Notes: a model not told the origin generated them from the letters alone. DNA of 64,000 nucleotides from Bombyx mori (GCF_030269925.1 NC_085108.1:2418001-2482000); one strand, 5' to 3'; positions 43,985 through 55,094 are shown, counted from the stretch's first letter. A program made the numbers and translations.

Positions 43985-44229
43985 CTGGTGGTAGGAGCTC
44001 TTGTGAGTCCGCACGGGTTGGTACCACCGCCCTGCCTATTTCTGCCGTGAAGCAGTAATGCGTTTCGGTTTGAAGGGTGGGGCAGCCGTTGTAACTATAC
44101 TTGAGACCTTAGAACTCATATTTCAAGGTGGGTGGCGACATTTCGTCGTAGATGTCTATGGGCTCCAGTAAGCACTTAACACCAGATGGGCTGTGAGCTC
44201 GCCCAACCATGTAAGCAATAAAAAAAAAA
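43985..44229 (+). repeat. Bm1 SINE, 3' part
   Basis: Near consensus from 'CTGGTGGTAGGAGC' to the A tail. Confidence 0.9.
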
Positions 44230-44491
44230 CTCAATTCACGTGTTCTTTTGTAGCCTACCCACCCGTCAAGTGTAAACCCATTGCTTCGCGATACATATAG
44301 TATCTGCCATATTATAGGAGATTGGAAAATTAGATTATTGACAGTTTACCAGGCAAGAATGCGAGTAAGCAGGCATTTCGTTGCGTTTTTATTTATTAAA
44401 TTAGGCAGACGAACTACTATTACTATTCAATGATTAAAAGACAGGGTAAAGTTTGAGAACCGCCATCCGCGACAAGGTTTTTTTTTATATA

Positions 44492-44910
44492 CTAGAGGTC
44501 CCGCAGTAGTCGAAATTCGACTATAATTAATTGGAATTGTAAGTTTGTACATTAAGATGATTGTATTTTATACTTCTATAATCACAAATTTCGCCAAGAC
44601 TACACTATAAAATATATTAACAAAGACAAACAATATTTAATCTATTCTCAGTTTGACCACAGACGCCAAGAACAAAAGTTTGACAATAAATAGTATGCAT
44701 GCGTGTGTGCGTCAAATACATGGTATGTAGTGTGTGTAATGTTTTTTTTATTGATTTAATGTATCTTTTACGCATTCTTTAAAAAAAATATTAGCATTGT
44801 GCACTTCTTCTCTATATTCTCTATAAGTGTGGAAAATTTCATACTCCTCCGTCCGCGCAATTTTCGTAAAAAGGGATACAAAGTTTTTGCTTCACGTATT
44901 AATATATAGA
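44492..44910 (-). mobile_element. Lep1-type non-autonomous Helitron
   Basis: Full length with both ends: CTAG (inverted) at 44492 and TC end at 44910, hairpin 'GTCGAAATTCGAC'. Confidence 0.9.
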
Positions 44911-44954
44911 TAGGTACAGTACTTTTTCAATTCTCTAGATCTAACTAGCCCCTC

Positions 44955-45110
44955 TAGAGCTAACGGAGCCCCAAACGTTGGTCCGACCAGATCTCCGAGC
45001 AAACCAGCGGACCACTTAGCGCTGCACTACACCAGGCAACTGACCGGAACCGATGGAGGCTAACAGTCGACAAGCTAAAACGGAGTCACGATCCTCAGCA
45101 ATGAGGGAGC
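44955..45110 (+). mobile_element. RTE-type LINE 3' fragment
   Basis: 'CGTTGGTCCGACCAGATC', 'CACTACACCAGGCAACTGACC', 'CACGATCCTCAGCAATGAGG' follow the order of the copy at 61325. Confidence 0.6.
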
Positions 45111-45325
45111 GATGGAGAAGAGATCTAACTAACTAACAGTCTATCAAAACAATATATTTGTAATCGCTTAGATTGTACGTTTTTAATCACGTCCATATTA
45201 AATTTATAGAAATCATTTTCTTAACCCAATCGATAAATATGTACTAGCATGATTACAAAATAAATTTATATATAAATCTTAGAATCGATTAGAATCTTTC
45301 TGTCTGTGTCGTGATTTTAAGAAAA

Positions 45326-48300
45326 ATGAGAGGTCTGGCCGTAATAATTGTCGTTCAAGCATTATTGTCGCAGGTGAGTTTTAAAAAGCAATAAAATTTC
45401 TTGCAACGGGTTTTTTTATATACCGTCGCGGTAAATTTTTTTTTTTTTATTGCTTAGATGCGTGAACGAGCTCACAGCCCACCTGGTGTTAAGTGGTTAC
45501 TGGAGCCCATAGACATCTACAACGCAAATGCGCCACCCACCTTGAGATATAAGTTCAAGTATAGTTACAACGGCTGTCCCACCCTTCAGACCGAAACGCA
45601 TTACTGCTTCACGGCAGAAATAGGCAGGGCGGTGGTACCTACCCGCGCGGACTCACAAGAGGTCCTACCACCAGTAAAGAAGAATTACTCTCGTTAAGCA
45701 TTTGTAGTATACGCAACATTGAATTTTCGTTTTAAATTCGATTTTTATAAGTTTTTATACATTACTAAAATATTATCTATATATTAATACGTAAAGCAAA
45801 AACTTTGTATCCCTTTTTACGAAAATTGCGCAGACGGAGGAGTTTTTTATTTTTTTTTGTTTCCTACCTATGCTGATAGCCTTGAGAGGCTATTTCAGCT
45901 TCGCCCTAACGTTTGTAGGTGAGCTCACGGGGCTCAAACCTGACTACGATGCTAACACGAACCCTAGCAAGAGTCGTGCTTCGCAGAATCTACCACCGGA
46001 TCGGAAACGCGACCCACTGAGAAGATCCGACGAGAAACTCAGTGGGCTGTGTCTGAGAGTTAATTTGCTCGTCGAGGCCTTCGTCGCAAGCGACGGGTTC
46101 GACGAGAACAGTGACCGGTGCTTGAAGTACCTAAAAGCACCGTTAGTGGATCGGGAGGATCCGAGATGACGTGTTTTGGGCGACGTCGACTGCTTTCCAT
46201 TCTGTCCGCAGGATCGGGAATGTAGTTACTGGCGGCCACGATGAGAGGGTTCTCGTGTCGTGCCGCTTTATCGAAGTGGCGCATCGACGCCGACTGCAAA
46301 TACTTACTGACGGACTCTAAGTCCAGGTCGTCATGGAGGTCGACGTTCCTGACGAACCACGGGGCTCCGATGGCTTTCCTGCAAAAACGGGATTGAATAA
46401 TCTGGAAGGATTTTAAGTGAGTGCGGGCCGCGTGAGCGAACACTACACTTGCATAGGTCATGACGGGGCGTATGCAAGTTTTGTAGAGTGTCACCTTATT
46501 TCTAAGGGACATTTTACTTCGCCTGCATATCATCAGGTAGGACGGAGGAGTATGAAATTTTCAATACTTATAGAGAATATAGAGAAGAAGTGCACAATGC
46601 TAATATTTTTTTAAAATAATGCATAAAAGATACATTAAATCAATAAAGAAAACATTACACACACTACATACCATGTATTTGACGCACACACGCATGCATA
46701 CTATTTATTGTCAAACTTTTGTTCTTGACGTCTGTGGTCAAATTGAGAATAGATTAAATATTGTTTGTCTTTATTAATATATTATAGTGTAGCCTTGGCG
46801 AAATTTGTGATTATAGAAGTATAAAATACAATCATAATAGTGTACAAGCTTACAATTTCAATTTCAATTTCAATACAATAGTCGAATTTCGACTACTGCG
46901 GGACCTCTAGTTAAAGTAAAAGCATTATTAAAGTATTATTAAAGTAAAAGCATTATCAAAGTATTATTAAAACATTATTAAAGTATAGTTACAACGGTTG
47001 CCATACCCTTCAAACCGAGACGCATTACTGCTTCACGGCAGAAATGGGCAGGGTGGCGTTACCTACCCGTGCGGACTCACAAAATGACCTACCAGTAAGA
47101 CCGCAGGTGGAAAACTAAATTTTACTCGATATTTCTCTTCAAATAGATAGGGATGTGTTCTCCTAGTGCTTCCTACAATGTTCTATTTCACTAAACGTTT
47201 AAGCTAGACGCTAAGTAATACACAAAATCATTATCAAGCACCACCCTTAAGAAGGTTGTTACATATTGCACCAATAGATGGCGCGCATTCCAACAATTAG
47301 CACGACTTGAAAACAGTGTTTATAAGACGCAACCTCCAATGCTATTATCACACGTCATTTCGGATCCTCCCGATCCACTAACGGTGCTTTTACGTACCTC
47401 AAGCACCGGTCATCGTTCTCGTCGAACCCGTCGCTTGCGACGAAGGGCTCGACGAGTAAATTAACCCTCAGACACAGCCCACTGAATTTCTCGCCGGATC
47501 TTCTCAGTGGGTCGCGTTTCCGATCCGGTGGTAGATTCTGCGAAGCACGGCTCTTGCTAGGGTTCGTGTTAGCAACGTCATCAGGTTTGAGCCCCGTGAG
47601 CTCACCTACTTAGTTAAGGCTACGCTGATATAGCCTCTCAAGGCTATCAACTTAGGTAGAAAAAAAAGCTGTTATCATCATATTACAATATACAGACAAT
47701 AATAATAAAGCCTTTATTTCCGATCATCTAAGTAATACATGTAAATATTCTTAAATATATATGATTTTTACATTTTGATCTATTTTCAATTTTACACTTT
47801 TTTTATATTAGATTTTTTTCTTCTATGTTGTTTGATTGGTTAGCTCATATTATATGCAAATTTACAAATAAAATCTAGCACAGTACAATACCTCTAAGGG
47901 CAGTGGGCATGACGTATTTTACGTACGAAGTAGAACATGATGAGGTTTCTATTTTAACCAGACTTCCATAGTAGAGGTTTTATTTTGTTTAACAATTATT
48001 TATTTATAAATACTAGAGATCCCGCAGTAGTCGAAATTCGACTATAATTAATTGGAATTGTAAGTTTGTACACTATTATGATTGTATTTTATTCTTCTGT
48101 AATCACAAATTTCGCCAAAGTTACACTATAAAAAATATTAATAAAGACAAACAATATTTAATCTATTCTCAAGTCAAGAACAAAAGTTTGACAATAAATG
48201 AATAAATAGTATGCATGCGTGTGTGCGTCAAATACATGGTATGTAGTGTGTGTAATGTTTTCTTTATTGATTTAATGTATCTTTTATGAATTATTTAAAA

Positions 48301-51044
48301 AAAATATTAGCATTGTGAACTTCTTCTCTGTATTCTCTATAAGTGTGGAAAATTTCATACTCCTCCGTCCGCGCAATTTTCGTAAAAAGGGATACAAAGT
48401 TTTTGCTTCACGTATTAATATATAGATGTATACTATGTACTATTTATAACATTATTTTTATATTTGTCTCCAAATACAAGAAGAGCGTCCTTATTAAAAA
48501 CTTAAATAGCATTGGTAACAACGCGATTTAAAATTACGTTCTTGGCACTGGATTTAGATTAATTTAAACTAACAACTTTAACATTTTGTGTATTAAAATT
48601 AAACCTAATGGCCAAATTGAATTGTTTATCAATTAACGGAAAGCTTATCTCCGTTGGAAGTAAACAAAATTAGCGCTAAATATTCCTATGTTTAAAACGT
48701 AATATGATTTTATTAAAAAAAAATATTCGTTTTATGAAAATAGCAACTATTTATAAAACTTTTAAGGACAAAAAGCTTCCCGTACCGGGAATCGAACCCG
48801 AGCCTCACGGGTGAGAGCCGTGTATCCTAGCCACTAGACCATACGGGATATATCCTTGTGAGCAGAATTTAATTTCATATCGTGCTTTGCAATTTCAAAC
48901 AGCTTTAGTTACCAACTCACTCCAAGTTCAGAAGCTAATTTTAACTTGATTGATTGGTATCTAACTGTATTAAAACAAGCTTCGACTTTTATCGATAACT
49001 TCAAAAGCTTTCTGAATCTCAGGCAGTGTGCTGCTTCCCTTAATACGGAAGATGTTCCGGTCACCGTTCTCGTCGAACCCGTCATTCGCGACGAAGGGCT
49101 CGACGAGTAAATTAACCCTCAGACACAGCCCACTGAGTTTCTCGCCGGATCTTCTCAGTGGGTCGCGTTTCCGATCCGGTGGTAGGTTCTGCGAAGCCCG
49201 CCTCTTGCTATGGTTCGTGTAAGCAACGTCGTCAGGTTTAAGCCCCGTGAGCTCACCTACTAGTTAAGGTTACGCTGTAATAGCCTCTCAAGGCTCTCAG
49301 CTTAGGCAGGAAAAAAAAAGGAGGATGTTTGGCTCTTATCTGACACCCCCGGATACTTTTATCGCGATGATGAAACTGAAGACAGACATACTGTCAGATC
49401 TCTAGATGCTGTTAATTCGTTCTGTGTGAACTATAAGTTAAAGTATAGAAATGTTTTTTTATACAAAAACTAGCGACCCGCCCTCGCTTCGCTTCGGAAA
49501 CTGTAATTTATTATTGATTTCTCCACTATTTCATGGATGTTATTATACATATACACCTTCCTCTTCAATCACTCTATCTATTAAAAAAAACCGCATCAAA
49601 ATTCGTTGCGTAGTTTTAAAGATTTAAGCATACATAGAGACAGATAAAGGGACAGAGAAAGCGACTTTGCTTTATACTATGAAGTGATTGACGGTAGTTA
49701 GCGCAAAATTCAAATGTTGACATTCGAACCTTAATCGACCCCGTTCACGGAAACTGTAAATTTTCTATAATAATAATAATAATAATAATAGCCTTTTTAT
49801 TCCTAAACATAGGGTTACAAGAGGTCCCTAAGTTCGGTGTGCCTTTTGGCATAGGTCTCCTCCAATTCCTTCCAATGGGTCCTATCCCTTGCTACTCTCA
49901 GCCAGAATGGTCCCGCTGTCTGCTTCAAGTCATCTTCCCATCTCCTAATTTGACGACCCCTACTTCGTTTGCCGTCTCTTGGTTGCCAGAGGGTGACTTG
50001 CTTGCTCCATTTGTTAGTGGGGTGGCGTAGCATATGCCCAGCCCATCCCATCCCAAATTTTCTATATCTCGGAAATAATATAGTGACGGTAAAAAGGTGA
50101 GATAGAACCGTAAAAGAGCTTTTAATTATGTCTCTGACTCCCAAAGAGCGAAGAAAATACTCCTCTTCAACGAATACTTTCGATATTAATTTTAAAGGAC
50201 AACTATCTATCTCCATCAGCCCGCAGACGTCCTCTGCAGAATACATGCCTAAAAATAAAATATGGCTATTTACAATCAACTAAATCTACTTTTACAGTTT
50301 GATCTGGCATTTTTTATTATAAATTTCGTGTCACTGTGTTGGTCTCACAATAGACTTCGAACCCTTGTGTCAAGGGGTTTTTACTACTGTAGATTAAAAG
50401 GAAATCTCAAAGTCAACCTTAAGGAGTCGTGACGTAAATACAGTTCGCCTAGAAAGATAAGGTATATATGTGGCATAGACCAGAAAGATTTTTTCATTTT
50501 ATTGCTTAAATGGTTGGCCGAGCGCACAGCCCACCTGGTGTTAAGTGGTTACTGGAACCCATAGACATTTACAAAGTAAATGCGCCACCCGCCTTAAGAT
50601 ATGAGTTCTAAGGTCTCAAGTATAGTTACGACGGCTGCCCCACCCTTCAAACCGAAACGCATTACTGCTTCACGGCAGAAATCAGCAGGGTGGCGGCACC
50701 TACCCGTGCGGACTCACAAGAGGTCCTACCTACCACCAGTAAAAATATATACACACCGATATATACACATAAGATTATAAATAACGCTTTTTTTTGTCCA
50801 GGAAATCTTCGCGCAGTGTCTTCGAGGATGCGACATTTTAAAGTCAGTTCCAAGGACCTCTTGCAGTGCTCCGATCCAAATCCTGCAGCCTTCAGTTACC
50901 GGGACATTGGCGGAAACATTGGCTTTGCTTACTGTGACCAGTTTGTTGGCCACGAAATTGCCAAACATGGGCGCCCCTCCATATGGCTGTGGGCAAGGAT
51001 TGCCTTGTAGACAGGGCTGTGGATGTACTCAAAGTTACATTTAA
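45326..51044 (+). CDS. Predicted 96-aa secreted Cys-rich, chorion-like protein, two exons
   Basis: Exon 1 (45326-45373) codes 16 residues of a signal peptide (MRGLAVIIVVQALLSQ) and ends in a perfect GTGAGT donor, phase 0. Exon 2 (50802-51044) follows a strong 'TTTTTTTTGTCCAG' acceptor, phase 0, and encodes 80 residues: an N-terminal 'EIFAQCLRGC', a central Thr/Leu-rich part ('PSVTGTLAETLALLTVTS') and a tail 'YGCGQGLPCRQGCGC'. The centre and 'YGCGQG' recall the chorion core (G-x-L ... YGCG-x-G) but are short and divergent. TATA-like TATATATAAA lies 50-59 bp upstream of the ATG. The 5.4-kb intron holds Bm1, a Helitron, LINE copies and a tRNA-Glu gene. Joining these two exons is inference from phase, splice sites and family plan. 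Eggshell role unproven. Confidence 0.5.
45428..45676 (-). repeat. Bm1 SINE, 3' part
   Basis: Inverted, near consensus, starting 54 bp after the first exon of the 45326 gene. Confidence 0.9.
45776..46910 (+). mobile_element. Lep1-type Helitron split by a LINE
   Basis: TC end at 45776, CTAG end at 46907-46910. Interrupted after 45842 by a 698-bp LINE and resuming at 46541 with a repeated GACGGAGGAG. Extra copies of 'ATTTCA' near the 3' end. Confidence 0.9.
45843..46540 (-). mobile_element. Jockey-type LINE (family B), 5'-truncated insertion with target duplication
   Basis: 698 bp flanked by the 10-bp direct repeat GACGGAGGAG (45833-45842, 46541-46550). The minus strand has an open 157-codon frame, the C-terminus of the element ('MSLRNKVTLYKTCIRPVMTY', 'GAPWFVRNVDLHDDL'), then the 3'UTR and tail. 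The open frame and clean ends indicate a recent insertion. Confidence 0.92.
46979..47096 (-). repeat. Bm1 internal fragment
   Basis: Only 'AGTATAGTTACAACGG' to 'CCTACCAGTAAG', with no tail. Preceded by a short duplicated 'AAAGTATTATTAAAG' run. Confidence 0.7.
47330..47662 (+). mobile_element. Jockey-type LINE (family B) 3' end
   Basis: Last codons (HVISDPPDPLTVL-like), full 3'UTR and 'TTAGGTAG' plus an A run. Confidence 0.85.
48013..48426 (-). mobile_element. Lep1-type non-autonomous Helitron
   Basis: Both ends intact (CTAG inverted at 48013, TC at 48426). A small internal deletion and an 'AATAAATGAATAAAT' change. Confidence 0.9.
48770..48774 (-). terminator. Pol III terminator of tRNA-Glu
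   Basis: TTTTT on the minus strand, 2 nt after the mature 3' end. Confidence 0.85.
48777..48848 (-). tRNA. tRNA-Glu (anticodon CTC)
   Basis: 72 nt that fold fully: acceptor TCCCGTA/TACGGGA with discriminator A, D arm 'GGTCTAGTGGCTAGGA', anticodon stem CACGG/CCGTG around loop CTCTCAC (anticodon CTC, reading GAG), T arm 'CGGGTTCGATTCCCG'. No intron. The internal A and B boxes are intact, and a T5 stretch follows (48774-48770 on the minus strand) as Pol III terminator. It looks functional, unlike the SINE heads nearby, and lies inside the intron of the 45326 gene on the opposite strand. Confidence 0.96.
49050..49311 (+). mobile_element. Jockey-type LINE (family B) 3' end
   Basis: From 'GTTCCGGTCACCGTTCTC' to 'CTTAGGCAGG' plus an A run. 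Confidence 0.85.
49468..49685. mobile_element. CTAG-ended repeat (family H2 relative)
   Basis: Starts 'ACTAGCGACCCGCCC' but its body differs ('AACCGCATCAAAATTCGTTG', 'GACTTTGCTTTATACTATG'), a common lepidopteran retroposon tail. Class uncertain. Confidence 0.5.
49765..50090 (-). mobile_element. RTE-like LINE 3' end with trinucleotide tail
   Basis: The minus strand encodes 'GWAGHMLRHPTNKWSKQVTL', 'RQIRRWEDDLKQTAGPFW' and 'HWKELEETYAKRHTELRDLL' then stop. The 3' end is a (TAT)n run at about 49770-49790, not poly(A). The ORF upstream to 50279 is not obviously LINE. Confidence 0.85.
50485..50741 (-). repeat. Bm1 SINE, 3' part
   Basis: Inverted, ends 61 bp before exon 2 of the 45326 gene. A small duplication gives 'CCTACCTACCACC'. 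Confidence 0.9.
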
Positions 51045-51085
51045 CATTTCAAATGCGGTAGCAGCCAATCCTTTTATAAGCTACT

Positions 51086-51382
51086 AGCTGACCCGGCAGA
51101 CTTCGTAGTGCCTCAATCGATAAATAAAAGACCTAAACTTTTGTATAAAATAAACTTGCAACAAACAAAAGGAATCCGTCCGACGGGGGACACATCAAAG
51201 GGAAAACAAAATTGTTATTTTTATTTAATTCCGAGCATTTTCATTTTTCATATTTATCTACCTTTTAAACCTTCTCTGGACTTCCACAAATAATTCAAGA
51301 CCAAAATTAGCCAAATCGGTCCATCCGTTTTCGAGTTTTAGCGAGACTAACGAACAGCAATTCATTTTTATATAATAACTAG
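51086..51382. mobile_element. CTAG-starting repeat
   Basis: 'CTAGCTGACCCGGCAGACTT' to 'GGTCCATCCGTTTTCGAG' and an AT-rich end. Of the same general kind as family H2. Confidence 0.5.
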
Positions 51383-51815
51383 CGGCCCGCTCCGGCTCCG
51401 CTCGGATCTTTAACGAAAATTTCAACGACGTTGATTTATTTTTTTAAATAAAAGAACACTTATTGCGGCATAACTGTAATAGTTAGACATATGCGGTCGC
51501 GACACTTTTTGTAAATAATAATGTGTTCTACAAAGTCGTAGTACATTATTTTATTCTATCATCAATAATTTCGCAGGGCACGCGATGTAAAGAATATCTT
51601 AGGTAAATTTTTTTACACCTTGGGTTACATTTTTGGAGTTTTAGTAAGGATCTCTAATTTTTTGCAAAAAAGATTATAGCCTATGTCACTCGGGGGTAGT
51701 GTAGCTTCCAAACAGTCAAAGAATTTTTCAAATCGGTTCAGTAGTTTCGGAGCCTATTCAATACAAACAAACAAACAAATCTTTCCTCTTTATAATATTA
51801 GTATAGATATATAGA
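51383..51815. mobile_element. CTAG-ended repeat (family H2), best copy
   Basis: Starts 'CTAGCGGCCCGCTCCGGC' (GC-rich stem AGCGG/CCGCT) and ends '(AAAC)n ... TATAATATTAGTATAGA'. Read on the minus strand this is TC...CTAG, Helitron-like, without a coding region. Confidence 0.55.
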
Positions 51816-51894
51816 TGAACACTATTATTTTGAACGGGTTTTTAACAAGACTTTCACGTTTACTGTAACTCTCGAACGCGGGTTAATAATAACT

Positions 51895-51965
51895 GGGAAC
51901 AAATCATGCACTGTAATACGGCCCTACTTTTGAATTTCCTGTGTTATGGATACCAGAGAGTTTAT
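51895..51965 (-). repeat. tRNA-derived SINE tail fragment
   Basis: The minus strand reads 'GGTATCCATAACACAGGAAA' and 'GATTTGTTCCCAGTTATTATT', the body end of the SINE at 10628. Confidence 0.55.
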
Positions 51966-52000
51966 CAGTCTATACTAATATAGGTTTAAATGTATACATA

Positions 52001-52745
52001 TACAACGTGTCCCAAAATTCAACGATAAGCCAGTACCAGTGTATGGTCGGGTCAGTAGCAAATGGTCCTATTTAGAACTGTAATGAATAGTTATGTTACT
52101 TAGGTAGATAATACAAAAAAAAAAAACCTGGGGATATGTTCACATTTGTGACCACAGTATCGTCGTCGTCGTCGTCGTGGCCTAAAGGATAAGACGTCCG
52201 GTGCATTCGTATATAGCGATGCAACGGTGTTCGAATCACGCAGGCGGGTACCAATTTTTCTAATGAAATACGTACTTAACAATTGTTCAAGATTGACTTC
52301 CACGGTGAAGGAATAACATCGTGTAATAAAAATCAAACCCGCAAAATTATAATTTGCGTAATTACTGGTGGTAGGACCTCTTGTGAGTCCGCGCGGGTGG
52401 GTACCACCACCCTGCCTATTTCTGTCGTGAAGCAGTCATGCGTTTTGGTTTGAAGGGTGGGGCAGCCGTTGTAACTATACTGAGACCTTAGAAGATGTGT
52501 GGCGCATTTACGTTGTAGATGTCTATGGGTTCCAGTAATCACTTAACACCAGGTGGGCTGTGAGCTCGACCACACATCTAGGCAATAAAAAATAAAAAAA
52601 GGGTGTGCGCAATATTTTTCAATAAAGATTATGTAGCTTTGAAAAAAAAAGAGCTGGATTTTTTTTATTATTTTTCCATGGGTTGTTATTGACCCGACCA
52701 TACAGCGGTGTTGGCTTATCGTTGAATTTTGGGACACGCTGTATA
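52001..52745. mobile_element. MITE with about 55-bp inverted ends, interrupted by Bm1
   Basis: Left 'CCCAAAATTCAACGATAAGCC' region and its inverse at 52705-52745 ('GGCTTATCGTTGAATTTTGGG' region), together with 'TGTATGGTCGGGTCA' / 'TGACCCGACCATACA', define the ends. About 320 bp remain when the central Bm1 (52170-52590) is removed. Confidence 0.75.
52170..52590 (+). repeat. Bm1 SINE, full length
   Basis: Complete, from the tRNA-like head (preceded by a (CGT)n run) with B-box-like 'GGTGTTCGAATCACGC' to the A-rich tail. Confidence 0.92.
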
Positions 52746-52964
52746 GATAATAAACACTCAGATAAAGAGCAAGCAAATCTGCTCATCGCCCAATGGGTTT
52801 ACCCGATGTCGGAATACACGACCCTCGCCGCAACTATCAGGGATGCAAGCTACTGCACGACCGAGTCACACTAGAAAGAAGGTCGACTGTTTACCATTTC
52901 ATTTTTATTTTCATTATCATTTTTCATAAAAATAAGAATATAAATTACAATAAGACTCGTCTTA

Positions 52965-53105
52965 GTTACCAGGTCATAAAATACCTTAAAAAAAAGCAGA
53001 ATATGGACTAGAGGGTAGACAGATCTTTCTGCCCTTAACATCCTACCCGCAATTTTCAGTTTTCTCGCGATCATGACGCTGGCATTAAGTGTCTGTTTGC
53101 CGATT
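52965..53105 (+). repeat. Unclassified repeat (family R), copy 3
   Basis: Same blocks as copy 1 at 32125, continuing 'CTGCCCTTAACATCCTACCC' and 'CGATCATGACGCTGGC'. Confidence 0.55.
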
Positions 53106-54428
53106 TGTATCCATGACTCAGTCGCCCCGGCTGTGATGGCTATATGATTATTTAGTTCTTTGTCAAGCTTAATTGTAAGAGGATGTACGGGTGCCTAGAA
53201 ATTTGCTGAAAATATTCTGGAAATATATCCGCCTCTGATGTTTTTAAACAGAGAATCTAAGCCTCTCAAATAAGCATATCAAAAACAAAATTGACATTTC
53301 AAATTATTTGTTTTAATCGATCTCAAGAAACGTTTTGTCTGTGCCCAGATGTTTTGTATTTATTTTGTTCATGCACTTTAAAAAATGAGGAGGCTCGCAA
53401 TTCGATTACATTTTTTATGAGTGCTGCCTTTGCCAGAACTTTCTAGGCGGACCGATTTTGGTGAATATTTTTATTTGAAAACCAATACCAATTTCATGTG
53501 GCTCCATTTTGGACAAGATCTGACCCGTAGCTTTTGAATTGTCTTTAGTAATTAATATTTAATTGACTTTGACAGCATTAACATAAGTCTGTTAAATCAA
53601 TTAGTTAATGAGCCCTTATTGTACCCTTGTGGCAGTCGGCTAGAGCGGTTGTTCTACGAGTGATCATAGATAATACGCATTAATTAGTTATAGATAAGCA
53701 ACTCAAGCATTCAACAAAAATGCTTACGGGCGTTGGCCACTAGATGGCTTCGGTTAGTTTCTCAATGCTCCTGTAGATGGCAGTAACATGTTACCTATCC
53801 TATATTTTATTTTTAATGAAGGATTTTGTAAATTTTCTATAAGAAATAAATACTTGTATGATTTACAATTTTTTTATTTTCTATGTTTAGTTATACAATA
53901 ATTAAATGCCTTAACTTTAAAAACAAATATTATATTTTGTAAGATTTAATTGTTTACTTCATTGAACTTGTCTAAGAAAAATCTTTTTGAAACTATAGAG
54001 GTTTTTCTATGATAATATGAATAATATGTAAGTAATATGTAAGTAATAATATGTAAGTAATTTGTATATGATGTGCAAAAGTGTTAAATGTAATGTAATA
54101 AATTAACAATAGTGAATGAAATTTGTTAATAGAAGTCATTTTATTTATTTATTTAAGGATTACCGACAGGGTTTACAGTAAGACATAAAATAACATTGAC
54201 ATGTATAGAGCAATTGATAACTGCAACTCTAATTATAGGCAATCACAGCATGCATTACATTAATATATTAATAGAGATTTAACAATACTATTAATAATAA
54301 TAAAAAATTAAAAACAAAAGAAAGACAACAAGGGCAGTAATACCCGAGTACTCAGACCAAGGCTGAGGCTCTGGTTCAACAACAACTTTTTAAATATACT
54401 TTTCACCACGTGAGTATTCCTTCTTAAA
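53106..54428. other. No gene recognised
   Basis: AT-rich. Contains a short tandem run of 'AATATGTAAGTAAT' units at 54020-54060. Nothing else supported. Confidence 0.3.
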
Positions 54429-54852
54429 TCTATATATTAATACGTGAAGCAAAAACTTTGTATACCTTTTTACGAAAATTGCGCGAACGGAGGAGTATGA
54501 AATTTTTCACATTTATAAAGAATATAGAGAAGAAGTGCAGAATGCTAATTATTTTTTTAAATAATGCATAAAAGATACATTAAATCAATAAAGAAAACGT
54601 TACACACACTACATACCATGTATTTGACGCACACACGCATGCATACTATTTATTGTCAAACTATTGTTCTTGACGTCTGTGGTCAAATTAAGAATAGATT
54701 AAATATTGTTTGTTTTTGTTAATATTTTTTATAATGTAGTCTTGGCGAAATTTGTGGTTATAGAAGTATAAAATACAATAATAATAGTTTACAAACTTAT
54801 TACACAATTCCAATTAATTATATTCGAATTTCGACTACTGCGGGACAACTAG
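54429..54852 (+). mobile_element. Lep1-type non-autonomous Helitron
   Basis: TC at 54429, CTAG at 54849-54852 with hairpin 'CGAATTTCG'. It lies between the convergent genes ending at 51044 and 58048. Confidence 0.9.
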
Positions 54853-55094
54853 TTAATATTAATTCCCCATTTTTCTGTTATGTAAGCTTATGAAAAACAT
54901 TTTAAGGTTAGCCTCGATATAAAATTGAATTTTAATACGCCCATTACTTCGTCAAACGTTTTGACTAATTTCACAGAACACATTTTCGTAAGGTATGTTT
55001 AAAGATTGATTTCTTTCGTTTTTATTACTTCTCATCGAAGCTGCCACTGGCCACCATGAAAATTAGAATGTTCTTCCTACCAGGACATGCATTT

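Larger units (their letters stand above)
43375..45325. promoter_or_regulatory. Shared upstream region of a divergent gene pair, invaded by transposons
   Basis: Separates the signal-peptide exons at 43374 (-) and 45326 (+). Near the plus start there is a TATATATAAA at 45267-45276. About half of the 1.95 kb is LINE B, Bm1, a Helitron and an RTE scrap, leaving under 1 kb of possible original sequence. A repeat of 'TATCGAT' type sequences (43490-43510) lies close to the minus start. Confidence 0.4.

Noticed and set aside
50690..51010. 106-codon plus ORF overlapping exon 2 of the Cys-rich gene
   Set aside because: It begins in Bm1 and uses another frame; the frame set by the splice acceptor gives the Cys-rich, chorion-like product and a better stop.
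32366..51815. Calling family H2 repeats definite Helitrons
   Set aside because: TC and CTAG ends fit, but the internal 'AAATCGGTCCAGTAGTTTCGG' type sequence also occurs in RTE-derived tails, so the class is left open.
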